Assembly (NCBI GenBank): GCA_017405595.1
Contig: JAFRAC010000023.1
Location: forward strand, 1-64,000
Direction: 5' to 3'
DNA from: Thermoguttaceae bacterium
GTDB taxonomy: Bacteria; Planctomycetota; Planctomycetia; Pirellulales; Thermoguttaceae
Length of the DNA: 64,000 bases
In this document: positions 8,030-16,519 of the stretch, in pieces
Layout: each line of letters opens with the position of its first letter
How positions within the stretch are numbered: position 1 is the first letter of the stretch
The notes under the pieces: generated by a model
What the model saw: the letters and a program-made list of their open reading frames with translations, nothing else
Told to the model about the DNA's origin: nothing
Database searches by the model: none
Translations under genes and position numbers: made by a program

Positions 8030-9178
8030 TTATCCCGGCTGCGAGGCGCCGTTATCGGTCCGGCAGAAATAGACAGCAAATTTCGACTGGAGATGGGGGA
8101 AGGCTTTAACGTAACCGGCGGTGATCCGTTCGGCGATCTCCTCCTTTCGGGCCGGGTCGACAAGCGCCATGCAGCACCCTTTAAACCCCGCGCCGCTGAA
8201 ACGCCCCCCGTAGACGCCGGGCGTCCGTTTCATCAGTTCAAAAATCCGTTTCAGCTCGGCCGAACCGGTCTCGTACTGGTGAATGGAACTGGCGCCGCTG
8301 GCGAAGATCAGGGAACCGAACTCTTCCAGATCGCCGGCCCGCCATGCCTCGGTTCCCTTTCGGACACGTTCGCATTCCGAATAGAAATGGTCGGCGCGCT
8401 TACGCCAATTTTTCGGGAGCCGGTCCCGGTATTTTTCGTAGACCTCGACCGGCACATCGCGCAAACGGGTCTGGGCAAAGCTGCCGTATTCCATTCCCGA
8501 CCACGCTTTGAGCGCGTAGGCCGCGGCTTTCAGCTCGTCGACCCGTGTATTAAAGGCGGAACCGGCCAGAGAGCGTTCGATTCCGCTGAAAAAAACAGCG
8601 ATTTCAAAGGGAGGCATATTCCCCGGACGGGGAAGGAGTTCGCAGGCCTGATCCCGGGTATCCAGATAGAGGAGATGGTCTTTCTTCGAGTAGACCTCGC
8701 AGCTTTGGTCGAGAATGCCGACATGAACACCGACATAATCCCGTTCCGCCTCGAGGGCAACGGCGATCAGTTCCTGCGGCGAGATCTGAATCCCGTTCGC
8801 GCGGCAAAGCGCGGTCAGGAACGAGATGATCAGCGCCGCCGACGACGAAAGCCCGCCGACCGGAAGGGACCCTTCAAAAATCCCCGTAACACCGCACGTA
8901 AGCTCGTAGCGCGCCGCCAGCGACCGGACCGCCCCGCGCAGATAGTCTCCCCAGTTCCCCTGCCTCGGGGGAACATGGGAGATGGAAAACCTGGCTGACC
9001 CGGGAAACGCCAAACTCTCGAGAAAGAACTTTTCGCTCGGCCGGTAGTGGAATGTAATTCCCTTGTCGAGCGCGAACCCGGTCACCAGCCCGTGCTGGTG
9101 GTCAACGTGGGCCCCGAGCGGACAGACCCGCTGGGGACAGAAACTTTTCTGCGGCAGATCGGCAAGTTTCAGTATCAT
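8030..9178 (-). CDS. GHMP sugar kinase, galacturonokinase-like
   Basis: This is a 382-residue GHMP kinase of the galactokinase family. The three family motifs are visible: an N-terminal substrate motif RVCPLGAHVDHQHG, the ATP loop GGLSSSAAL, and the C-terminal GRFSGAGFKGCCMAL. True galactokinases have GRVNLIGEHTDYN at the first site. The PLGAHVDHQ form, together with EAWRAGDLEEFG and PGVYGGRFSGAG, is instead what I recall from plant galacturonokinases. The best reading is phosphorylation of D-galacturonate (or a related uronic acid) to the 1-phosphate. A gene for UDP-glucuronate 4-epimerase lies divergently next to it, which fits nucleotide-sugar salvage of uronic acids. Substrate is inferred, not shown. 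Confidence 0.8.
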   Translation of the reverse strand: MILKLADLPQKSFCPQRVCPLGAHVDHQHGLVTGFALDKGITFHYRPSEKFFLESLAFPGSARFSISHVPPRQGNWGDYLRGAVRSLAARYELTCGVTGIFEGSLPVGGLSSSAALIISFLTALCRANGIQISPQELIAVALEAERDYVGVHVGILDQSCEVYSKKDHLLYLDTRDQACELLPRPGNMPPFEIAVFFSGIERSLAGSAFNTRVDELKAAAYALKAWSGMEYGSFAQTRLRDVPVEVYEKYRDRLPKNWRKRADHFYSECERVRKGTEAWRAGDLEEFGSLIFASGASSIHQYETGSAELKRIFELMKRTPGVYGGRFSGAGFKGCCMALVDPARKEEIAERITAGYVKAFPHLQSKFAVYFCRTDNGASQPG

Positions 9179-9277
9179 TGATCTGTTTCATCGATTCCGA
9201 CCGGAAAGGATGCTCCGGCCGAACTAAGAACTAACGCACTCTTTCCATTATAGCGGAAAGCTCTGCGATAGCGAGTC

Positions 9278-9306
9278 TGGACAAGCTCAAAAGCCGTGGG
9301 TATAAT
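9278..9306 (+). promoter_or_regulatory. Promoter of the UDP-glucuronate epimerase gene
   Basis: TGGACA (9278-9283), 17 bp, and a perfect TATAAT (9301-9306) precede the epimerase start by about 50 nt. In the same intergenic region a minus-strand TATAAT (9247-9252) may serve the kinase gene, but with no good -35. Confidence 0.65.
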
Positions 9307-9357
9307 CATCCTTATCTGCGCCTGGAATCTTCAACCGTCTTTCACAAAGGAACTGTT

Positions 9358-10335
9358 ATGCGCTGCTTTGTAACGGGAACCGCCGGCTTTATCGGTTTCC
9401 ATCTGGCAAAACTCCTCTTAGACCAGGGGAACGAAGTTTTCGGTTACGACAACGTCAACAGTTATTACAATTCCGAACTCAAAGAGACCCGCCTTTCCAT
9501 TTTAAAGAAGTACCCCCAGTTCCAGTTTCAGCGGAACGATCTCGCCGACGCCGAATCGATCAACGGCATCTTTCGGAGCTTCCGGCCGGAAATCGCGGTC
9601 AACCTGGCCGCCCAGGCGGGTGTGCGCTACTCACTCGATAATCCGCGCGCCTACATCGACTCGAACATTGTCGGTTTTCTCAACATCCTCGAAGCGTGCC
9701 GGCATCATCCCGTGCGCCATCTCGTCTACGCTTCCAGCTCTTCGGTTTACGGAAACCGCGATAAGACCCCTTTCTCGGAGGCGGATTTTGTCGATGAACC
9801 GATCTCCCTTTACGCCGCCAGCAAAAAATCGAACGAGCTGATGGCGCACACCTATGCCCACCTTTTCGATATGGCGATCACGGGGCTGCGCTTCTTCACC
9901 GTCAACGGGCCCTGGGGACGCCCAGACATGGCCGCGTATATGTTCGCGAAAAAAATTGACGAGGGGAAACCGATCCAGGTCTTTAATCACGGAGACCTCT
10001 ACCGCGATTTCACCTATATCGACGACATCGTCAGCGGGATCGAAAAAACGCTCAATTCCCCCCCGAAACCGAACGCCAAGGGGGTACGCGCCAAAGTGTA
10101 CAATATCGGGAACCACCGGCCGGAAAAGCTCTCCCATTTCGTTGAAGTCCTTGAAGAGAAGATCGGCAGAAAAGCCCAGATCGAATACCTTCCTCTCCAG
10201 CCCGGCGATGTCATGCGCACCTGCGCCGATATTACCGCGATCCAGAACGATTTCGGGTTTGTTCCGCAGACGCCGATCGAAGTCGGCCTGGAAAAGTTCA
10301 TCGACTGGTTCAAGTCCGAGGGGTATAAATACTAA
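9358..10335 (+). CDS. UDP-glucuronate 4-epimerase
   Basis: This 325-residue extended SDR interconverts UDP-glucuronate and UDP-galacturonate. The NAD motif is VTGTAGFIGFHLA. The catalytic pair is YAASKK, with the SSSSVYG serine loop. The segment YDNVNSYYNSELKETRL is the hallmark of the glucuronate epimerase subfamily rather than GalE. One position differs from the usual TVYGPWGRPDMA: here it reads TVNGPWGRPDMA. The start has AAAGGA upstream and a good promoter. Its neighbour on the other strand is a galacturonokinase-like gene, so the two may feed or drain the same UDP-uronate pool for cell-surface polysaccharide. A terminator follows. Confidence 0.92.
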   Translation: MRCFVTGTAGFIGFHLAKLLLDQGNEVFGYDNVNSYYNSELKETRLSILKKYPQFQFQRNDLADAESINGIFRSFRPEIAVNLAAQAGVRYSLDNPRAYIDSNIVGFLNILEACRHHPVRHLVYASSSSVYGNRDKTPFSEADFVDEPISLYAASKKSNELMAHTYAHLFDMAITGLRFFTVNGPWGRPDMAAYMFAKKIDEGKPIQVFNHGDLYRDFTYIDDIVSGIEKTLNSPPKPNAKGVRAKVYNIGNHRPEKLSHFVEVLEEKIGRKAQIEYLPLQPGDVMRTCADITAIQNDFGFVPQTPIEVGLEKFIDWFKSEGYKY

Positions 10336-10359
10336 CCGGACCGGTCAAAAACCACTTTC

Positions 10360-10386
10360 AAGGGGACGCCGCGCGTCCCCTTTTTT
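10360..10386 (+). terminator. Terminator after the epimerase gene
   Basis: The stem AAGGGGACGC / GCGTCCCCTT with a 3-nt loop is followed by TTTT. It is a textbook intrinsic terminator for the plus-strand gene. Confidence 0.9.
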
Positions 10387-10416
10387 GTTTCGCGGCCATA
10401 GCGAGGAGGCCGGCTC

Positions 10417-10944
10417 TCAGTGCCCCGGAAACGGAACGAGCGAAAAGACGTTCCGGCCGGAAAGCTTTTCGCGTCCGCCGAGATCGATCAGTTCAATCAC
10501 GAAACCGACCGCGGCAATCTTTGCCCCCTGCCCCTCGAGGAGCCGGCAGCAGCCGTCGATCGTGCCGCCGGTGGCCAGCAGATCATCGATCACCAAAACG
10601 CGTTCTCCCGGCTGAACCGAATCTTCGTGAATGAAGATTTCATCGGTTCCGTATTCGAGCGCATACTCCGCCGAAACGGTCTTTCCGGGAAGTTTCCCCT
10701 TTTTCCGGATCAGAACAAGCCCGGTCCCCAAACGGAGAGCGAGCGGAGCGCCGAAAATAAAGCCGCGCGCTTCGGGTGCGGCGATTTTATCGACCGGACC
10801 GAACTTTTCGGCCTGCAGGGCCAGCTCGTCAATCGTCCGGCGAAACCCTTCGGCATCTTCGATCAGCGTGGTAATATCGCGGAAGAGAATCCCCGGTTTC
10901 GGAAAATCGGGGATCGAACGGATGTAGTCGGCAAGATTCTTCAT
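10417..10944 (-). CDS. apt: Adenine phosphoribosyltransferase
   Basis: Apt salvages adenine with PRPP to AMP in the cytoplasm. The 175-residue protein starts MKNLADYIRSIPDFPKPG and contains FRDITTLIEDAEGFR, the EARGFIFG loop and the PRPP-binding motif VLVIDDLLATGGT, all typical of bacterial Apt. The ATG at 10942-10944 is chosen because the family N-terminus begins there; the longer open frame overlaps the upstream gene. It lies 29 bp downstream of the Sua5-YwlE fusion on the same strand and is probably cotranscribed with it. Confidence 0.95.
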   Translation of the reverse strand: MKNLADYIRSIPDFPKPGILFRDITTLIEDAEGFRRTIDELALQAEKFGPVDKIAAPEARGFIFGAPLALRLGTGLVLIRKKGKLPGKTVSAEYALEYGTDEIFIHEDSVQPGERVLVIDDLLATGGTIDGCCRLLEGQGAKIAAVGFVIELIDLGGREKLSGRNVFSLVPFPGH

Positions 10945-10973
10945 CGGGGTCTCTTTTCCGATCGTTATCGGGA

Positions 10974-12101
10974 TTACTGGGGCGTGAGAATTTCCGAGAG
11001 ATGTTTTTCGAGTTCCGACTCGATCTGAGCGGCGCATTTCTGATAAACACTGACATCGCCGCCGAGCGGATCGCTGATCTCGGAACCGTCGGCGCTGAGA
11101 AACGAAATACGGTCGGCATCTTCGGTAAACTCTTTGCAGATCGCTTCTTTGTGGGCGCGCCCCATAACGTAGACGCGGTCGGCGTAGCGCAGAAGGGATT
11201 CCGAAAGAAGCTGCGTCTTGTGCTCTTCAAGCGAAATTCCGCGGTTTTTCATCACCTCGACGGCTTCGGGACTCGCCGACGCGCCGGGAATCGCGGCAAT
11301 CCCTGCCGACATGACCATATAACCGTGATTCTCAAGTTCTTCGGGCGGGCAGCCCAGTTTCTGGGCGATCAGCTTTGAGCAGATCATCTCGGCCATCGGG
11401 CTGCGGCAGGTGTTTCCGGTGCAGACGAAAAGGATCATCTTCACCTTCATCTTCTCGATCTGCTCTTTGGTATAGACCCCTTCGCGAATGACGTCGATCT
11501 TCCCCCCCGATACCGAGACGACGGTCGACGGCCGCCGAAAGCAGGCAATACCGTCGTCGATGATCAAATCGGGACGATCGCCCAGGCCGACCTTCGCGCT
11601 TTCGGCGCTGACCGCCGGAGGTTCCCCGGTCAGGTTGGCGCTGGTCAGCAGAACCGGTTCGTCGAGTTCACGCAAAATGTTCAGAAAGACCGGGTGATTC
11701 GGAACCCGGTATCCGACCGTGCCGCGGGGCATGATCACCTCTTTGACCTCGTCGGGAAGGGAGGCAAACCGGCTCTTCGGGCTGGAAGCATCGGCGACCA
11801 GCGTGATCGGACCGGGCCAGCAGCGGCGGGCAAGGCGGGCGGTAACCTCATCCAGATCGGGAGAATAGCGGGGAAGAGCACGATAGCCCGAAATCGCGAC
11901 CGGTACCGCGTGCCCCTTTTTGCGCCCTTTCGCCGAGATCAGACGAAGAACAGCCTCCGACGATGACGCCAGCGCGCCGATCCCGTAAACCGTCTCGGTC
12001 GGAAAGACGACAAGTTTCCCCGCCCGGAGCGCGCCGATCGTTGTTTTTTTGACCGACGAGAGGGAGGGATTTTCGGACAGTCTGATTACTTCCGTTGTCA
12101 T
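10974..12101 (-). CDS. Fusion of threonylcarbamoyl-AMP synthase (Sua5/YrdC) and YwlE-type arginine phosphatase
   Basis: Two enzymes are joined in one 375-residue chain. Residues 1 to about 215 form a Sua5/YrdC domain (LVVFPTETVYGIGALAS, SAKGRKKGHAVPVAI, WPGPITLV), which makes threonylcarbamoyl-AMP for t6A37 of tRNAs. From about residue 219 a low-molecular-weight phosphatase domain follows, with the P-loop CTGNTCRSPMAE and the general-acid loop DPLGGDVSVY. The Thr after the catalytic Cys is the feature that separates protein-arginine phosphatases such as Bacillus YwlE from tyrosine phosphatases, which usually have Leu/Ile-rich CLGNICRS. In Bacillus the two genes (ywlC, ywlE) lie close together, so the fusion follows a known association. 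The start at MTTEVIRLS is a choice; a GTG at 12155 is possible. Confidence 0.9.
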   Translation of the reverse strand: MTTEVIRLSENPSLSSVKKTTIGALRAGKLVVFPTETVYGIGALASSSEAVLRLISAKGRKKGHAVPVAISGYRALPRYSPDLDEVTARLARRCWPGPITLVADASSPKSRFASLPDEVKEVIMPRGTVGYRVPNHPVFLNILRELDEPVLLTSANLTGEPPAVSAESAKVGLGDRPDLIIDDGIACFRRPSTVVSVSGGKIDVIREGVYTKEQIEKMKVKMILFVCTGNTCRSPMAEMICSKLIAQKLGCPPEELENHGYMVMSAGIAAIPGASASPEAVEVMKNRGISLEEHKTQLLSESLLRYADRVYVMGRAHKEAICKEFTEDADRISFLSADGSEISDPLGGDVSVYQKCAAQIESELEKHLSEILTPQ

Positions 12102-12253
12102 AGCGCGGTACCCCGTGACTTTTTTTCTGCGGAAAAACGGCCAGGCAGACTCCACCCCTTCCCCCGCTCATTCTAACAGAAGTTCCATTTTTGGGAATAA
12201 ATCCCAGCCGGGAAATCCTCCCGCCGTCGGGGCTGGCCCTGTTCCGGGAACGG

Positions 12254-13585
12254 TTACGATTTCCGCCAGGCGCGGCGCGCCGCAAGCCAAACGGGAAAGG
12301 TGATCACCGCGATGGTGAACCAGACCCCCGACGCGGTCAGCCCGAAGGCGCCCTTGTCGGTCAGCACGCCGAAAAAGACCATGAAGAGCGCCATCGCCGA
12401 AAAGGAGTAAAAGTTGTACGCGGCTAAGACGCGTCCCCGGTACTCGGGGGGACTCTCCACCTGAATCGCCGCCTGCAGGGGGATGTCGAACATCTCGGCC
12501 GCGGCCCCTAAAAGAAAGAGCGCTCCCGCCGCGTAGAGGTAGGGGAAAGAGAGGGGCGAAGCGAGCCCCCCGTCGGTATGGACGGCGGGGGTGAATCCCA
12601 GGAGGAGGGCAAAAAGAATGATCAAAAACGCGGAGGCGGGAACAAGGGACATGAGAATTTTCCCCCGCGAAATCCGCCCCGCCAAAAGAGCGCCCACCGC
12701 GAGTCCCACAGTGATGATCACCAGAAGAACCATTGTGTGCGTCTGCGAAACCATCAGGTATTTCGTTCCGAAAAAGTCGGTGTTCGACTGCGCCAGCGTC
12801 GCCAACCCCCAGAAGAACGAGCTCGCCATGGCAATACGGAAAACGGCCCGCTGACGGAACAGAAAGCGCAAATCACGGCCGATCTGCGCGATGGGATTCA
12901 GGGGGAACCGCGTCCCGGGCGCCGCCGGTTTAAAGCGGGGAATGAAAAGGCTGGTGATCAGCCCCGAAACCGCGACAAAAAGGAGTGCGCCCGCCCAAAG
13001 GTGCCAGTGCTGGCTCCCCCCGGAATCGAGAACCGGCTGGTTCAGATCGTCGAAACGGGTCGTCCGGTCGAAAAGAAACCCGCCGAGAAACTGTCCGCCG
13101 ATACAGGCCGCGAGGGTCGTGGCGCAGTAAAGGCCGTTCGCCTCGGCGATGCGCGACTGGGGAACCGCCATCGGAAGACTGCTGTACTTGGCGGGACTGA
13201 AAAACGCGCTTTGCGCGCCGAGGCAAAAGAGGACCGCCAGCATCATCGAAACCGAATGGCAGAGGATGGCGGCGATCCCGAACAGAATGATCACCAGCTC
13301 GGCAATTTTCGCGCCGATAATCACGCGGTTCCGGCTGAACCGGTCGCTGCAGTAACCGGCGTACGGAGTAAAAAGGAGGAACGGCGTGAGAAAACAGACC
13401 CCGCCCAGCGTAATCACCCGGGTCGGGTTATCGCTCCAGCCCGACGAAACCTTGCCGATCGGGATAATGAGCCACCGGAACAGGTTGTCATTGAAGGCCA
13501 CGAAAAACTGCGTTGCCAAAAGCGCAATAAAAGCGCGGGTCCAGAGTCTTTCGGTTTTCCCGGTTTGAGATTGATCGGTTCGCAT
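12254..13585 (-). CDS. MFS transporter, LplT-like
   Basis: This is a polytopic membrane protein of 443 residues with about twelve hydrophobic segments. The first segment, QFFVAFNDNLFRWLIIPI, resembles the FLGAFNDN motif of LplT lysophospholipid flippases and the MFS half of Aas proteins. The loop AGYCSDRFSRNRVIIG is the MFS signature between helices 2 and 3. QSAFFSPAKYSSLP also matches the LplT group. The likely substrate is a lysophospholipid, but this is by resemblance only. No acyltransferase gene adjoins it. The start has GAGGA upstream. It is the first gene of a minus-strand run with the Sua5 fusion and apt. Confidence 0.85.
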   Translation of the reverse strand: MRTDQSQTGKTERLWTRAFIALLATQFFVAFNDNLFRWLIIPIGKVSSGWSDNPTRVITLGGVCFLTPFLLFTPYAGYCSDRFSRNRVIIGAKIAELVIILFGIAAILCHSVSMMLAVLFCLGAQSAFFSPAKYSSLPMAVPQSRIAEANGLYCATTLAACIGGQFLGGFLFDRTTRFDDLNQPVLDSGGSQHWHLWAGALLFVAVSGLITSLFIPRFKPAAPGTRFPLNPIAQIGRDLRFLFRQRAVFRIAMASSFFWGLATLAQSNTDFFGTKYLMVSQTHTMVLLVIITVGLAVGALLAGRISRGKILMSLVPASAFLIILFALLLGFTPAVHTDGGLASPLSFPYLYAAGALFLLGAAAEMFDIPLQAAIQVESPPEYRGRVLAAYNFYSFSAMALFMVFFGVLTDKGAFGLTASGVWFTIAVITFPVWLAARRAWRKS

Positions 13586-13786
13586 AATTCATCCTCGAGA
13601 GCGGCAAAGCGGGGATCCCCTCCATGAAACCGGGGCGATTATACCCCGATTCCGGGAAAAGGAGTACCTGAAAATATCGCGGGTAAAGACTTCCCTATAT
13701 CCCAAATATATGTTAAAATAGATAAAGTGGAGTAAATGCGTTTAAACTCCGACCCAACCGTTTTTTCAGCGAAAGGATGATGAATC

Positions 13787-16339
13787 ATGAAAGAAGCAAA
13801 GATTTACCTTGCCGGCGCGATTTTCGACACGGTATCGGATTCGGCGCCTTTAACCCGCGTTCAGCAGTTTTTATCCGGCTATTTGGCGGAAAGCGGACTG
13901 ACAGCTCCGGCGCCGTCCGTTTATTTGGAGAAGAGCCGGTTCGGCCGGGCGGGTTTGTTTCTCGAAAGCGGGTTTGACGTGGTCCCCGCCGACAGCGAGA
14001 CATATCAGATAGCTCTCTCAGCTTTGTTTGACGCGGGGCGCGAAAACGCGCCAAGCGAGTTTATTTTCGGATTTGCCGATCAAGTCCCAGACCGGTTTTT
14101 AAGAAAATTGCAGGGGATCGGTAAAAGAACCATTCTCTCGGTGGGGGGAGGAATCCCCCCGGAATGCGACGCATGGCTCGACCTGGGCGCTCTTTTCGCG
14201 GAAAGCGGAACCGGTTTCGCCTCCGCCAAAGGCGACTCCGCGAAAGCGGGTCCGGCAAAGCCGGAAGGAAAACAGCCGGTGATTATCCCCCTCCCGCCGC
14301 GCGAACCGGAACTGCAGCATTTTTCGGGGTCGGCTAAGAGTGAATCACCCCGTCAGGCGGTTCCTCCCGCTGCGGAAAAGCCGGTTCCCCAAACTCCGGC
14401 TCCTGCGGCTGCGGCAGCCCCGGCGGCGGTTCCTCCGGTCGCCCCCGCCGCTCCCGCCGCAGCAAAACCTGCGGCTCCGGCAAAGAGCGCCGTTCCGCCG
14501 GCGCCCGCGAAACCGGCACCGGTCTCCTCCCCGGTTCCGACGCCTGCCGCGGATTCCGCCGAACTGCCGGCACCCGCCGGCACCCCTGCCCCGGCCGCCG
14601 TCGCACCGGTTTCTCCCCAGATCGACATTTCCGATCTCGTTCAGGCGGTCGGAAACGATACGGTTCAGCTCGAAATCAGCGTTAAAGACCAGGTCAAGGA
14701 ACTCCTCAGAGCGCTCGGCGAAAAGCGGATTCCCCTCTCGGAACTGGCGGCCTCGATCCGCATGCAGCCTTCGGAAGCCGGAAAGGGAGGAAGCGTCTTC
14801 GTTCAGCCGCTCCTTCCCGAGGACATTCGCTCGATCGACGACGGCGGTCAGGTCACGGTCTGCCGGACCGACCAGCCGGAACTCGATCCGGTTCCCGCCC
14901 AGGTCGGCGCATGGCTTCTGCAGAACGACCGTCTTCTGAATTCGGAACTGAACGAAATGGTCTCGGAACATTCCAGCGGCGTCTCGCTCGCGGAACTCGC
15001 CGACAAGGTCAAATCGCTCCACCCCATTCTCGACGGGCACATCAACGAAGAGTGGATTGCCTCGCACCTTCCGCACGGCGTTTCGAGTTACCGGCCGGCA
15101 AGCGGACCTGTCGCCATCCGCGTCCAGGCGCCGCCGCTCACGAAACCGATCTCGATCTACCCCGATTTTGAATCGGTCTCGAAACGGGCGGCTCTGATGA
15201 AAGATTTCTGCCGCTGGCGCGTCCGCAAAGAAAAAAAGGGAACCGACGCCGAAAACCAGCGGAAAGAATCCGATTTCTTCCAGCAGGCGAAGTACCTCTT
15301 CGTCAACCTCGGCGCTCTGCCCGCCGACATGCGGGAAGAGGATGTTCTGATGTTCGCCGACTGCTACGAGGCGCTCGAGATCATCACCCGCCTTTTGGCT
15401 GCGTGTCTCGACGGCAAACTGATTCCGACGGCCGACCGGGACCAGATCGGGCAGTGCTGCGCCGACTCGATCTGTCTGCTCAAAACCGCTCTGCTCGAAA
15501 AGGGAATCGAACTCTCTTCGGACGGCGTTCAGAGGGACGCCTACGATGAACTGAGCAAGTTCACAAAACAGTACCGCGTCTTCCTGCAGAACATGAAGTT
15601 CGAAGACCGGATGAACGTTGCCGACCGGAAAGACATCAAGAACCAGTTCCAGGAGATGGAAAGGCGGCTGACGCGGCAGGACACCGCGAAAAAGAAGAAG
15701 CAGCTTCAGGGGAGAATCAACTACCATCTCGACAAAATCAAGGACGCCCTGCCCGGCGACATTCACGACTGGAATGTTGTTGTCGCCTCGGTCACCGAAC
15801 TCGTACAGGAATGCGGAGTCACGTGGACTTCCGACGAAATCAAAGGGTATTTGAAGCCGTTCATCGGCAAGATTCCCGAAGAAGTCGAGATGACCGACCT
15901 GTTCATCCGCATTGTGCAATACATCGAAGTCGGCGCCGATCCCGAAGCGCTCCGCCGTCCGACGCACATGGCGGTCCGGGACCTGAAAATCTCTCCCGCT
16001 GTCCGGAAAGTCCGCAAGGCGTATAAGGGGACGAAAATGGTCTTCGTCGGCGGAACTCCGCAGCCGCACATCATTGAACGGCTGAAACTCTATCTCCAGG
16101 TCGAAGACGTCCTTTGGGAAGAACATACTCACGGCGACTCGCTGAGCCGGTTTCAGTCGGCGCTCAACGATGAGGCGGTCCGGCTTGTCGCGGTCTATAT
16201 TCCCTGGTGCTCGCACAAGCATTCCGAAGAGTTCAAGAAGATGGTCTCCGCCGCGGGAAAAGATTTCGTACGGGTCACCAAAGGAACGAACCCCGACACG
16301 ATCGCCGCGGCGATCTGCGAACAGATACACCTGAAGTAG
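13787..16339 (+). CDS. Large protein with NYN-like N-terminus and DUF2325-like C-terminus
   Basis: I do not recognise this 850-residue protein as a whole. Residues 1-135 have the rhythm of an NYN/PIN-like nuclease fold (GFDVVPADSETYQIALSAL, then LRKLQGIGKRTILSVGGG and CDAWLDLGALF), but the usual acidic SGDSDF motif is not conserved. Residues about 145-285 are a Pro/Ala linker. Residues about 290-450 could hold small winged-helix-like units (QVKELLRALGEKRIPLSEL). A helical middle follows with a basic coiled stretch (RRLTRQDTAKKKKQLQGR). The last 105 residues (KMVFVGGTPQPHIIERLK, IPWCSHKHSEEFKK) look like a DUF2325 Rossmann-like domain. The start has AAAGGA 9 nt upstream. It is flanked by a terminator and the ankyrin gene. 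Possibly RNA-related; unproven. Confidence 0.75.
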   Translation: MKEAKIYLAGAIFDTVSDSAPLTRVQQFLSGYLAESGLTAPAPSVYLEKSRFGRAGLFLESGFDVVPADSETYQIALSALFDAGRENAPSEFIFGFADQVPDRFLRKLQGIGKRTILSVGGGIPPECDAWLDLGALFAESGTGFASAKGDSAKAGPAKPEGKQPVIIPLPPREPELQHFSGSAKSESPRQAVPPAAEKPVPQTPAPAAAAAPAAVPPVAPAAPAAAKPAAPAKSAVPPAPAKPAPVSSPVPTPAADSAELPAPAGTPAPAAVAPVSPQIDISDLVQAVGNDTVQLEISVKDQVKELLRALGEKRIPLSELAASIRMQPSEAGKGGSVFVQPLLPEDIRSIDDGGQVTVCRTDQPELDPVPAQVGAWLLQNDRLLNSELNEMVSEHSSGVSLAELADKVKSLHPILDGHINEEWIASHLPHGVSSYRPASGPVAIRVQAPPLTKPISIYPDFESVSKRAALMKDFCRWRVRKEKKGTDAENQRKESDFFQQAKYLFVNLGALPADMREEDVLMFADCYEALEIITRLLAACLDGKLIPTADRDQIGQCCADSICLLKTALLEKGIELSSDGVQRDAYDELSKFTKQYRVFLQNMKFEDRMNVADRKDIKNQFQEMERRLTRQDTAKKKKQLQGRINYHLDKIKDALPGDIHDWNVVVASVTELVQECGVTWTSDEIKGYLKPFIGKIPEEVEMTDLFIRIVQYIEVGADPEALRRPTHMAVRDLKISPAVRKVRKAYKGTKMVFVGGTPQPHIIERLKLYLQVEDVLWEEHTHGDSLSRFQSALNDEAVRLVAVYIPWCSHKHSEEFKKMVSAAGKDFVRVTKGTNPDTIAAAICEQIHLK

Positions 16340-16382
16340 GTCAGAAATCTGCAGAGCACGCCGGCTCCGGTCCGGTCTGTGC

Positions 16383-16422
16383 GAAAAGCGTCAAACTCCA
16401 TCAAAGGGGTTTGGCGCTTTTC
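16383..16422. terminator. Terminator between the DUF2325-like and ankyrin genes
   Basis: GAAAAGCG(T)CAAAC and its partner GTTTG-GCGCTTTTC form a long imperfect stem, with T-rich sequence on the plus side and A-rich on the other. It lies between convergent genes and can serve both. Confidence 0.7.
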
Positions 16423-16519
16423 ACTTCTTGTTCAAACACGGGAAAAGCCCGGGCTGATACACAGCGGTCCCGGGAAAGGAAATCTCCGCGGCTGCCGCGG
16501 CGGCCGGCAGCGTGACAGA

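Noticed and set aside
14345..16330. A 661-codon antisense frame over the DUF2325-like gene
   Set aside because: It lacks a start signal or recognisable domain. The plus-strand gene has a ribosome binding site, a terminator and a plausible C-terminal domain.
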